A stretch of 64,000 bases of DNA from Adenophora triphylla var. japonica. Its lineage: Eukaryota; Streptophyta; Magnoliopsida; Asterales; Campanulaceae. The stretch's first letter is position 1, and every line of letters begins with the position of its first letter. The position numbers and the translations under genes are program-made. The notes beneath the pieces are model-generated. The model saw nothing but the letters and a program-made list of their open reading frames with translations, was not told the origin of the DNA and ran no database searches. Shown here piece after piece: positions 19,118 to 29,292 of this stretch. The DNA is taken from the NCBI GenBank assembly GCA_022495995.1, contig JAFEMH010001246.1:248001-312000 (forward strand), written 5' to 3'.

Positions 19118-21668
19118 TTAGACGCTAGCCTCCCTCATCAAGTCCTTCGGGTCGCTCACATCAGACAGATGGACATTATCGTGCCCGTACTCACCCGCTC
19201 CGTAATGTCCGCATTGGGTCCCCGTCCCCGAGGCATGGCACCGGGAAGAGTACTCCGAAGCCGATGAGGTAGACGTTGTGCCCCGACATGCCTTCTCTTG
19301 CGCCCGGGATCTGTCGTCCGCTTGCCTTTGAAGTGCGATCCGGCTTCCTCGAAGGGACCGGCACATGTCTTTCCAGCCCCGTTCGCTCTAACCAATCTGG
19401 CCATAGGTGCGAGCCGGAACCCGAGAAAAAGAGGAGAAAAATCTCGAAAAATCTCGTAAAATCCTTAATTGCAAAAAGCAGAGAAATCTAAAAGTGTACT
19501 TACAAAGGTCTTCTGCCAAAGCGGCAAAGATATACTGGGCTCCTAGTGTCCGGGACAGAATCCTCATCCTCCTTGGAACTCCGTGGACTACGTATGAAAT
19601 GTGCGCAGGAGGGATCGGCGGGTCGAAGGCTCGTCCTCCCCATATCCCCGAGTGACCGCCGCCTTCATCGCCTTCGTGGCATCCTCGTGCGCCGCTCCAC
19701 AAACACAGCCAGTAGGGGGTATCCATGTCAAAGTACTCTCGCCCGCTATACCTCCCCGGTACCTAGCAATCTCATCTGCCTGCCAATCCCTGGGCTGTAG
19801 CATCCGTGCTGGAGGATCATGGGGAGTAATGGCGTCCAATGGAGGGACATGGCCATGCTGCCTAGAAAATCGGTCCCCCAAATGGATGACATCACATGTC
19901 AGCCCAGTCAGCCACCTCCTCTGCCTCGTCGCCTCGATGGCCTCTCCTAGCAAAATCTCCGGATACCTGCCCCATGGGTAGAAGTCCACTCCGTCATGTC
20001 CATCCCTGTTGATGACCGGCCTCACCATCTTATAGTCAAAAGTGATCCGGGTCTTCCTCGTGAACTTATCTCTCGCATCTCCTCCAAATGACCATAGCGG
20101 GAAAGATGGTGATATCACTGCTGTTGGTTCCACGGAAAGAACCCGATCACCTCACGTAACTGCACTCCGCATGTTCAAAACATCAAAAAGGTCATTTCTC
20201 TCTCATAAAAGTCTCAAGACAGGAAGAGAAAAGAGAAAGAGAAGATGGACTACCTCAAGGTCAAATGAAAAGCAATCCATAGAAGCAGCTTTGTTCCGGC
20301 TGTACATGTCCAGAGAGAAGTAGAGCTCCGCCAATCCGGCCTCTCCCCACGAGACCATCCCAATCCCATCTACATCCTCCAAAGAGTCGAGAAGGCAAGT
20401 CATGGCCAGAGTCGCAGAATTTGCAAAGATGGTGACCGACAGCATCAACCACACAAAGGCTCTAGCAAGCTGGTGGGCAGTCACCTCACTAACGGCAAAG
20501 TCCCGTATGCAGTTATGGACTGCCACCTCGACGTTCCGCGTCTCCATCCCTAGCCCCTTGGGAATCAGCTCAAACCCAACCAGATTCTGAAATTCCTCCG
20601 CTGTGATATGGTTCCTCCAAGTCACAGGCCTCCCAGCCGAATCGTAGGCCGCCGATAGCCGTGGAAATCGCGAGAGTCACCGTCAACTCTCCTCAAATTT
20701 CGTATGAAAGCCGTGGGTAGTGTCCCACCAAAACTCGATAGGGCCCGGACCAAGCCCTTGCTCTTAGAAGTGATGTGGATCCCCGCCGATCGCCTCAATG
20801 AATAAATCTAGGCCGGTAGCCCGCACCCGCCGCTGGGTTCGCCCCATTCTTCTCGAAATCCGGCATCCTCTCGCCAAAGCCCGATCGCTATCTCGTAAGG
20901 TCCCCCGGATTTGTTCTCCGTAGGAAGAACGCAAAAGAAATGTGTCACCCTTCATCATTTTCAAAAGCATGCATATCTTCAAAAGTGCACATATTTTCAA
21001 AAGAAAAGCATTCATAAAGTTTTTCTAGCATCCTTTGCATCAAAAAAGCGTTTTTCATCACTTGAAACACGTCATGTCAAGCCCCATTGCTTTCCTAAAG
21101 CACAAAATCACAATTTTCACAATTCTTAGCACATAAGCATTATTCTTTCAAAAAAAAAAATGGCATGCATGAATCCTTTTCATTGCCCAAAATCTTGTTT
21201 TCTCATTGATAATCAAAATTTTGACCTAGTTCTAGCACATGCAAGAACTCCGTCTCACTTTAAACAATTATCATCCTTACTTTATTTTTGAGAAAAAAGT
21301 GGGTCATTCTCATTATTTTTGTCAAATAAATTGCACATGCATGTTCTTAGCCTCATAGGTTATTCATCAATGTCTCAAAGTCATTCAAAAATCCTAGAAA
21401 AATCCTAGAAAATTCTTAAAATTCGGGTAGAGCCCTAAATCAATCAATACTCAATCAAAATCGACGGAATCGAGCCAAATAAGAATGCTTACCCCAACCG
21501 ATCGCGGGTTCGTCGATTTGTGCTCTCTTCTCCCCGGATAGAGCTCCGATGGAGGCATAAGAAAGTCGTACTTCCTCTCCGTTCGAACGAGTTCCTTCCT
21601 CCTCCTTTGAGCGGCCGCGGAGATGTTTCTTCTAGCTTGTCTAGGCATAGGATTACCCTCCGGATCCA
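19118..21668 (-). pseudogene. Antisense gene 2 of element A (plant-mobile-domain-like, apparently spliced)
   Basis: Probable exon 1 starts at about 21668 (MDPEGNPMPRQARR) and ends near 21497 at a GTAAGC donor. Exon 2 (about 20930-20270) carries LARAFVW-L-SVTIFAN and EDVDGIGMVSWGEAGLAELY, typical of the middle of plant-mobile-domain proteins, and ends FDLE at a GTAGTC donor. Exon 3 (about 20118-19505) holds VDFYPWGRYPE and ends at a GTAAGT donor. A last exon (about 19395-19118) is Ser/Gly/Asp-rich. Acceptors are inferred from AG ends (for example CAACAGCAG near 20118). Some stops remain, so intactness is uncertain. Known family: antisense extra frames of Tat elements; reaction unknown. Confidence 0.62.
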
Positions 21669-22062
21669 TTCTCGACCAAAGGAAGCAAAGGAATTGAAGG
21701 ATTTTCGAATTTTCTCTCCTCTCTCTCTTTTCCTCGGCATGTTCTTGGGCGGCAGTAATGCCCAATAGCCCGTTCAAATCAGATTTTAAATAATCTGGAA
21801 AAACTAATCTTCTAGCCGTATGGCTTCTTTTTCCTCCCTCTCATGCCGGGCGGCCTCATTCGCTCTGAGCAGAATTTACAATTTTGCCCCTGGACTTTCC
21901 ACTTGGGCCTACAATTCCCGTTATCCTTTAACTAAGATAACACCCTTTTCAGAAGATATCCCTTATCTCCTAAGCAATTAAGCTTTCTTCCCAGTCGCCT
22001 CCGTTAATTCCGTTATAACGGGATAACGCTAGGTGACAACCTCCGAATTGTCGAAATCCGAA
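21669..22062. other. Upstream of antisense gene 2
   Basis: Two degenerate GCCG-CGGC motifs (21815, 21845) like those of the LTR promoter, followed by short near-palindromic phrases such as CCGTTATAACGG at about 22011. No forward gene. Confidence 0.45.
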
Positions 22063-22350
22063 CTTAAGCTACCTCTATCACAGATAGTGACGTACGCTCA
22101 AGTTCTTCTAAACTTAAGCTACCTCTATCACGAATAGTGACGTACGCTCAAGTTCTTCTAAACTTAAGCTACCTCTATCACGAATAGTGAAGTATGCTCA
22201 AGTCTTCTAACTTAAGCTACCTCTATCACAGATAGTGACGTACGCTCAAGTTCTTCTAAACTTAAGCTACCTCTATCACGAATAGTGAAGTATGCTAAGT
22301 TTTCCAAGCTTTAGCTACCTCTATCTCCTCGATAGTGACGTAAGCTCTAG
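22063..22350 (+). repeat. 50-bp tandem repeat, six copies, in A 3' region
   Basis: Units begin CTTAAGCTACCTCTATCAC at 22063, 22113, 22163, 22211, 22261 and about 22304; the last is diverged. Each holds CTTAAGC and GCTCAAG, which can nearly pair. Tat elements are known to have hypervariable tandem repeats here. Confidence 0.9.
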
Positions 22351-22358
22351 TTTCTTCA

Positions 22359-22466
22359 GGTGACAACCTTCATTAATTATCAATCAGGTGACAACCTCCA
22401 TTAATTGTCAATCAGGTGACAACCTCCATTAATTGTCAATCAGGTGACAACCTCCATTAATTGTCA
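22359..22466 (+). repeat. 28-bp tandem repeat, four copies
   Basis: CAGGTGACAACCTCCATTAA units run from 22359; the same phrase occurs singly at 22031. Confidence 0.88.
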
Positions 22467-22947
22467 AAACCTTCAAGGATCCTAGACATCGTTCCTAACC
22501 TATCTAGTGATGCTTGAACTACGATCAAGGCTTGATTCCTCCGGGATACGTAGGTAGCCTTTCATAAAAGGTCTAGCCATCCGACCACTTTGGTCACCCT
22601 GTTCCTTCGTCACTCATCAGTGATGAAGTAGCCCCTCATAGAGGTCTAGATATCCGACCACATCGGTCACTTCTAGCATATCCCCAGTAGGATCAATTGC
22701 TTGACCTCTTAGGTCATTTTCTCTTCTACTCCCCCAGCAAGAGACCAGTTTCTCTTCTCCATTCCTCAGCGGACCCTATTCCGAACTACAGCCTGGCTTG
22801 ATTCCCACTCGGGATACGTAGGTAGCCTTCCAGAAGTTCAGCCACTCGACCACCTCGGTCTCTCAATCCGTCTCGGCATTCGCCAGATCGGATCCTTTTC
22901 TATCGACAACCCCACTCGCCCTGCAAGTGACGTTGCCGAGGGGCTTC
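22467..22947 (+). other. A 3' untranslated end with GATACGTAGG motifs and polypurine tract
   Basis: Two CGGGATACGTAGGTAGCC motifs (about 22537 and 22811), each followed by a CAGCC(A)-CGACCAC phrase. The polypurine tract CCGAGGGGCTTC ends at 22947 against the LTR. The same tract precedes the 3' LTR of D. Confidence 0.7.
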
Positions 22948-24673
22948 TGTAAGTACCCAAATCTGGCTCATGCCTTCCGGTTAAATTTCCCGACAATTTC
23001 GGTAAGTTTCCCGGTAATTCCCCGGACCTTCCTAGTGTTCCGGAAATATTCTGGAACTGTTCCAAAACAATTAAGGGCTGAAGGGGAAGCTTCCTAATTA
23101 AGAAACACATTTTTCTTAATTAGGAAATGTTCTAGAATTTGCCACCTTGCATGATTCTAGAAACATGCTGAGTCACAAGGGATAATGCCGCACGGCTGCA
23201 TTAGCCAAGGGTCTCTGGCTGCACGGCTTCATTAGCTATTTTCAGACTGCCTATAAATAGAGCCCTCCTCTACCCATTTAACAACAACAAGATCACCAAC
23301 CACTACACAATACACTATATTCAAGCAAATGCTGCGAAGTTAGGAAGCAAAAAGGGTGCCAAGAAGCCTCCTCCCTCCTCCTTGAAGATCTAGAAGTTGG
23401 TCCTTCCACCTAGCTCCACCCAAAGAAGAAGAGGCCACCATTTGTAACCTCTCACTCCCTAAACTTGCATCCTAATTGCTCTATATGATTTAATTTCTCA
23501 TTGCATTTCATATCTTGTTATTATCTTTGCTTGGGACTTGGCATTCATAGTTAAAGATCATATCTTTATACCCCCTTTCCCCCTTTGCATGCATTAGGCA
23601 TTCCTTGCCATTAAAGATGTAATCTTTTGAATCAAAGGTGCATCCTTTGCACCTAAAAACCCTATTTTTACATAAAAATGCCACCTTCATGCATCATTTG
23701 CATATAAAAATCCAATCTTTATGATAAAAATGCATCCTTTGCACATAAAATCCTTTTTCAAGCATCCTTTGCATTAAAGATCATATCTTTATCCTAAATT
23801 AGCATCCCTTGCTTCTTCAAAATGCAACCTTCATGCATCCTTTGCATATTTAAATCCCAAGTTCTTCATAAAAATGCATCCTTTGCATAAAAATCATGTC
23901 TTATTGCATCCTTTGCAAATAAAGATCATTTCTTTAAATCAAATGCATCCTTTGCAACCCAAAAATGTCATCTTTTCACTAAAAATGTTATTTTTACATG
24001 CATTCCCCCATGTCCCCATTAGCAACCTTGGAACGGACCGGTGTAAAAGATCCTATCTTTACATCGTTCCTTCCATTAAAGGTTTCATAATCTCTTTAGA
24101 AAGGGATAACCTTGAACCCTATATCTCCGATTACCACTTAAGATGAGTATGAAGCATCTATATGAGCTCGACCATCTTAAAGTGTAGGATTGATGGGCTA
24201 AGGACATTCCTTCCTAAAGAACCTCATTTTGTGACTATAAAAGGGAGTCATTCTCTCGATCATGCAAAGTCCCGAGGTTAAAATGCAATGATCACAAGTC
24301 CAAGATGAGGACGGGATCATAATCCCGAATACATAAAATTCCAAGAAATCCCGAGCGACAACCAATAAATGGTTTGTACGTCCGGAAGACAACTTGGGAC
24401 ATTCCCCCCCCCTATTTTCAAACACATGCACACAAGAAAGCACGCAAGCAAGCACGATTAATGAAATCTTGGGAGACTTGCTCCGGCAAGGCACCTTGGG
24501 TGAACGACGATCCGTTCTTCCCAAGGGGTAACTTAACCTCCGAACCCATAAAACCTTTTTTCAAAGTTTTGAGGTAATCAAAATGGCGTGGCGACTCCGT
24601 TTTTCAAATTAAATCGGATGTCTTCAAACTCGCGTGAATTTCCAATACACAAAATTTGGGGCACACATTCACA
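22948..24673 (+). repeat. Element A 3' LTR
   Basis: Full-length match to 1139-2862, with TATA at 23252-23259 and the GCATCCTTTGCA-type block at 23600-24010. It differs by a C-run expansion near 24405-24411 and scattered substitutions. Confidence 0.95.
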
Positions 24674-24678
24674 ACGGC
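24674..24678. repeat. Right target-site duplication of element A (ACGGC)
   Basis: ACGGC directly after the LTR end; the copy at 1134-1138 flanks the other side. Confidence 0.9.
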
Positions 24679-25320
24679 CACGAGTATATTTGGTTGGAAC
24701 CTCAGCTTTGTTGCTCACGAGAATGCTATCTCCCTTGATGACCTCAAGGTCTCCTCTACAGTTTATGAATTTTACGCATTGATGGAGGGTGGAGGCTATG
24801 GATTTCATGTGGTGCAGCCATGGGCGTCCTAGAAAAGCTGTGAATTTGGATGGGATATCCATTACTTGGAATTTTACTGGCACCATTTGAGCTTCGAACC
24901 AAAGTTCTAGAGTTACGGTTCCCAGGATGGGGCGGATCGTATTGTCATAGGCTTTGATGGTTCGGGAGGATGGGATTATGTGGCTTTCATCGATGCACTG
25001 AGAGGAAGAACGTTAACGCACAATCCATTGTCTACCAGAACTCCCGGAAGGGAGACGGTGTTGAGCAGAATGGTGATGTGCAGTGCCTCGTTATGTTCTG
25101 TAACCCCCTTTGGCAAGTCCTCGTCACAAAATGTGAGCATACTGCCGTATAATCTTGGATTATACACTTGATCTCTTTCGGGATAAGGGGAGTCATCGAG
25201 CCAACCATTTCTCGTCTTTATTTTGAGAGGCAGAGGTCTTAGTGGTACCTCAGGCCTTGGGTTCTCATTCTCGGGATTCCAGTGAGGTCGCTTGTGGCAG
25301 TCGTTTCGTCTCTGTTTGTG
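24674..25320 (-). pseudogene. Element G aspartic protease, broken
   Basis: From 25167 the frame gives VLVDNGLCVNVLPLS, the active-site block of Tat proteases (VDNG-S-NVLP in intact ones; here Ser is replaced). A stop follows at 24976. The second half, 24886 onward in a shifted frame, has AFLGRPWLHH, the conserved GRPW turn. The protein is then cut at 24674 by element A and continues at 1138. The protease would process the Gag-Pol polyprotein in the particle; this one is dead. Confidence 0.78.
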
Positions 25321-25676
25321 GTGACATAAATCCCTCCCTACAGCTCATGAATTAGTAATTCTCAAAATAACAAGGTCTACACGACATGAATTAGGCGTTA
25401 ATCAAACTTTTCACAGGAATCTTTCATAAAATTCTCAACTTATAAAAATTTTGAGAAATATTTCGTCATTTTATGGTAATCTTATCAACTAATCAGAATA
25501 CTTGATTATTAACTCTAGTATTTGATTTTCCTCCTTCGTTAGCACATTGATTGAGTTTGACTGCCCATTTTGTTTTGCCTTTCCTCTGCTGACCCGTGCT
25601 CTGAAGCCGAACAAATTGAAATTAGGCTTATCTTTCTTGGGACTGTGTTTCTTGCTGTCAGTCGGATCGTCATGAC
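25321..25676 (-). other. Element G Gag-protease spacer
   Basis: Short frames with stops only; the stretch from 25676 to about 25540 is Lys/Ser-rich on the minus strand and continues the Gag tail. Confidence 0.4.
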
Positions 25677-28017
25677 TTAGGGCTTTCTTATATCCCGAGG
25701 CATGAACTTTGGTGTCAACATGATGTTTTGGCTTTCCTTCTTCTGTTGTTTTGAAGTTGTGCGACTCGAAGAAAGGGAGGGGGAAGGCTTCCTGGAGTAG
25801 AGGACATAATAATCGAACTTCCCCGATGGTTCTCCGAGTGTACCCACACTAGTGTCTCCGGCCTCGAATCTTTCTTTAAGATTTTGTTGAGAAGAAGGTC
25901 TCTTTTTCTTTTTGGGGGAGTCACCTCTTATCAGGTCTTGAAACTCATCGTCAAGGCATTTTGAGCATTCACACACATCATACCATATGTGTATATCTGG
26001 CGAGGGGTTGACTGGGAGAGGCAAAGGAATTGGCTCAGTGACAATCGGCTTTGATTCCCATTCGATGGAGTTTATACTGTTGTTATTTGGGAAAGGGTTC
26101 CCGAATATGTTAGGGCCCCGGGGACGTTCCAGCTTTCCATCTTCTATTAGCTTCTGAATTTCATATCGCAGACCGATGCAACTATCAGTCATGTGCCCAT
26201 GGTACTGGTGGAAGGCGCAGTACTTGTTCACGTCAACATTGGCCGTGAGATTTCTTGGCTTGTAATTCTCCACAGGTTTGAGCATACCTTCTTTGATCAA
26301 TCCCTTTAACATTTTGCTTAGAGGCATGTCTAGCTTGTCAAAACGAAGGAAAGGTTGCCTCCCGGAAGAGTCATTGTTTCTTTGGGTTGTGTTCCCATTG
26401 TTCGACTGATGTCCCTGCTGAATGTAGTTGACAGTGGCATCCTTTCCTTTGCTGGGAGCCGGTACAGGGTTAGATACAGTTGCTGCTCTTTATCGGTAAG
26501 ATGGAACTGTGTTCTGGGCCAACGTTTCCTTCAAGTCTTTCTCGAATTGGGAACCCGCGTTGATAATGACACGGAGATCGGGAAAAAAGTGGTGGCTGAT
26601 TAATGTTCTTATGGATGGCCTTAAGCAAGACTTGAAGATTCTCATATTTTCGTCCTTGGAAAGAGGTTCCATAATTTCGAAAAGCTTCCAGCTCCTTTTG
26701 TAGAATTCCCCGACACTTTCATTTGTCTTTTACTCAGTGGTGATTAGGTCTTCACGACTTGTTTCCCATTCCAGATTGGAGCGGTATCGTTCGAGGAAGA
26801 TGTCGCTGATCTGGTCCCAAGTGTGGCGGTCTTCGGGTTTGACTCTTAGGAACCACCTTAGCGCTGAACTCTTAAGAGTATGCTGAAAATGGTCGGCCAT
26901 TTGTTGGAGGGTGGCCCCCTTTGCTCTCATGCCGAGGAAGTAAGTGTCAACGTGGGTTTGAGGGCATTCAGGTTCGTCAAATATGTCCATCTCAGGCATT
27001 CTGAACTTGGTGGGAAGGGGTGTGACCATTCCTGTATCGGTAGACTTGAGTGTTTCTTTCTTGGAATTTCCCATGCTGCTTTCATTTCTTTCATTTGCTC
27101 GATCATCCAGGCCAGGGTTAGGTCCAATGGCATGCTTTGAAGCTCGGTGCCTGGTTCTGTGATCAGAGAGGCAGTGAGTAAAGGTGGCAGACTGGTAGAG
27201 GGAATTGCTCCTCGAAGGTCTTGAGTATAAACTTGTCCATACACCTGATTGGGGAAGTAGGCATTGTTTTGCTGGCCACCCGGATATTGAGGGGAAGTTT
27301 CTCCCGTTCCCATAGGCAAGTTGGCGGTGGCAGGCTTGAGATGTTCGGATATGCGGAAGCCTTTTCTGGGTTGAATCGGGATTTTATCCCGTAATTCTGG
27401 GGCTCCTATATGGGCAAAGGGGTGAACCCAGGAGGATATTGAAGGATATTTGGATCTGATTGGGAAGGTCCAGCAGCGCGTTGATTGTATTGAGTGAAGG
27501 GGGCGGAACCGGCTTGGCCGTGTGCGACAGGGGCGCCTTGGGAAGTGGCTACATGAAGCCTTGGTCAGCCATTTCCATGGGTTGAAGGATTTCCGTAGTT
27601 CGAAGGCGGAGTAACTTGGTTGAAGGTTTGGGGAGCTGATCGGGGAGGATCTTCATCCTCGATTAAATCGAAGGTACCATCTGATCGGGGAATAGTTGTT
27701 ATGCCTAGCTCATTCAGGATATGTATCATGAAGTTCTGCTGATCTTCTTTCTGTTTCTTGTGGACCTCGCAGGCTCGGATGGCTTCTACCAATGTCATGT
27801 CGTTTACTGGTGGCAGGGTTCCATTCCCGTCACGATTTTTTGGCGAATCCGACATTTCGTAGAATCTGACTGCAGGAACCGAGGAAACTGAGGAACTATC
27901 TGACGATTCCCTAACTGTAATGCCGAAGAGATGGCGACCCGGGATTCTGAACCACTCTTTGTTCGCTGCAGGTAACGAAAGGTAGGGCTTAGGTTTCGGA
28001 AGAGGTATTTGGCTCAA
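25677..28017 (-). pseudogene. Element G Gag, frameshifted
   Basis: Read from 28017: N-terminal region to 27565 (PKPYLSLPAA, EWFRIPGR), a Pro/Gln-rich part, then WMIEQMKEMKAAW near 27060, the retrotransposon gag core at 27010-26730 (PLPTKFRMPEMDIFD, SALRWFLRV, WDQISDIFLERY), its second half at 26672-26490, and a C-terminal part at 26327-25677 with zinc knuckle CX2HX4HX4C (C37, H40, H45, C50 of that piece) and a Lys-rich tail. At least three frameshifts or stops separate these pieces. Intact Gag forms the particle and packages RNA. The His-containing knuckle is typical of Tat elements. Confidence 0.85.
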
Positions 28018-28100
28018 GGATTTTAGGCTCGTGCAACGTGCAGTTACTGCTCGAGTTTACTTAAAACACGTTTTCTAAGATTCGTAACTGGTCGAAAAAG
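28018..28100 (-). other. Element G leader end next to gag
   Basis: Corresponds to the A/T-rich stretch that follows the structured leader block in A (4391-4442) and D (32226-32280), for example a GTTTTAAGTAAAC phrase. It is cut from the rest of the leader by element C. Confidence 0.6.
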
Positions 28101-28105
28101 ATTGC
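28101..28105. repeat. Left target-site duplication of element C (ATTGC)
   Basis: ATTGC before the LTR start at 28106; the same bases at 63514-63518 follow the third LTR. Confidence 0.88.
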
Positions 28106-28360
28106 TGATAAGTGACTATTATATAGTCATTTATCCTAAGTTTTTGTATACTTTTACTTAGTTAAATTATCATTTTCATCTCATTTTAAGTCTATTTTAG
28201 TTCCTTTTTCATATTTATTAGATTTTACGCCTTTTGGTATACTCTGTGCATATTAGACAGGTTTTTTGGATCTATTGTAAACCTAAAAGGATGCTTGGAC
28301 ATCTTGGTGCAAAAGCATGGAGGAGCAACAAATAAATCAAACACACAAAGCCAAATCCAG

Positions 28361-28590
28361 GTGGAGTGGCCGTGCAGCCAATAGTGGAGCGGCCGTGCAC
28401 AAGGCCATTTTCAGGACATTTTTGGCCCCAAAACATGGAGTGGCCGTGTCTTGGAAATTGACTTGGCCGTGTTGACCTTCAGAGCGGCCGTGCAGCATGC
28501 ATTGGAGCGGCCGTGCAAGTTGTACAAATACAAAATCAAATTTGGCGCCAAGGGGGCATGGCCGTGCAAATTCCTTGACACGGCCGTGCA
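28361..28590 (+). repeat. Cluster of CGGCCGTGCA motifs in LTR1
   Basis: About eight to nine copies of GCGGCCGTGCA or single-base variants (GTGGCCGTGTC, TTGGCCGTGTT) lie 60-300 bases upstream of the TATA box at 28655-28662. The clusters in LTR2 (45551-45780) and LTR3 (51237-51451) are equivalent. Confidence 0.85.
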
Positions 28591-28654
28591 AAGTCGTGAC
28601 TGCAGATTAAAAGGCACCTTTTAAAGACACCTTCTTGAAGAGTTTCCTCCCGAT

Positions 28655-28662
28655 TATAAATA
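28655..28662 (+). promoter_or_regulatory. TATA box of LTR1
   Basis: TATAAATA after CTCCCGAT; also at 45843-45850 (LTR2) and 51515-51522 (LTR3). Confidence 0.65.
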
Positions 28663-28890
28663 GACCTTGTCAGAATCGCCTTGGATACCGAATTTTCATA
28701 GAATATTCATCAGAGACTGTTAGAAATTAGATACAAATACTTATTACATTGATTTCCAAAGATCCTTTGAAGATTCAAGTCTACATTTGTTCTTGAAGTT
28801 ACTTTGGAAAAGAAGCAATAAAGTGAAGCATTATTTCCAGCCATTATCTCTCATAAGTTTCTCTTACTCTATTCTTATTATTATTGCTTA

Positions 28891-28898
28891 ATTATCAT
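28891..28898. repeat. Left 8-bp target-site duplication of hAT element E
   Basis: ATTATCAT at 28891-28898 and again at 42912-42919. LTR2 and LTR3 show the empty site at TTGCTTACTTATCTTACATGG. Confidence 0.85.
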
Positions 28899-29292
28899 TA
28901 GGGATGGCAAAAACTCGAAACCCGAACCGAACCCGAAAAGACCCGACCCTAATAGGCCGGGTTTGGGACTCAAAATTGAAAACCCGCCAGGTTTTTATAG
29001 GGTTCGGGTTTACCCCCGAACCCGCCCCGATTAGCTAGGAAATTACAAAAATACCCTTACCTGATTAAAGATGCTTAGGGTTAGGGTTCCCTCAGTCCCC
29101 GTTCCTTCATTTCTCTCCCAATTCTTTTCCTCTTCTCTCCCACTCCCAGTTCCACTTCCCACAGCGCCGCACCCCACCGCAGTCCGCAAACCGTCAATCC
29201 CTCCCACTTCCCAGTTTGCGCCGCACCACCACCGCGGCGTCGTCCTTCCCCCGCAGCCGTGAGCCATCTCCATCGCCTTCGCCTTCGCCATC
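28899..29292. other. Left arm of E: subterminal repeats and GC-rich captured sequence
   Basis: 28899-29036 is the inverted terminus with repeated CCCGAACCCG-like phrases. 29060-29290 is C-rich, with (CCGC)-type and CACCACCACCG runs and short open frames on both strands, resembling a 5' untranslated or signal-coding region of a host gene. Its origin is not established. Confidence 0.5.
29288..29292. repeat. Left target-site duplication of element D (CCATC)
   Basis: CCATC at 29288-29292 and 42208-42212. Confidence 0.9.

Larger units (their letters stand above)
1139..24673 (+). mobile_element. Element A: Tat/Ogre-type LTR retrotransposon with antisense genes, containing element B
   Basis: Order: 5' LTR 1139-2862, tRNA-Arg-type primer site at 2866, leader, gag remnant, broken RT, RNase H plus archaeal-type RNase H, integrase (split by element B), post-pol repeats, two antisense genes, 3' tandem repeats, polypurine tract, and 3' LTR 22948-24673. 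The second (archaeal-type) RNase H is the hallmark of the Tat lineage, and antisense extra genes between pol and the 3' LTR are known there. Without B the element is about 16.2 kb. LTRs are 1724 and 1726 bp and look almost identical, so insertion was recent, yet gag, RT and IN are broken; it probably moved with proteins supplied by a relative. Confidence 0.92.
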
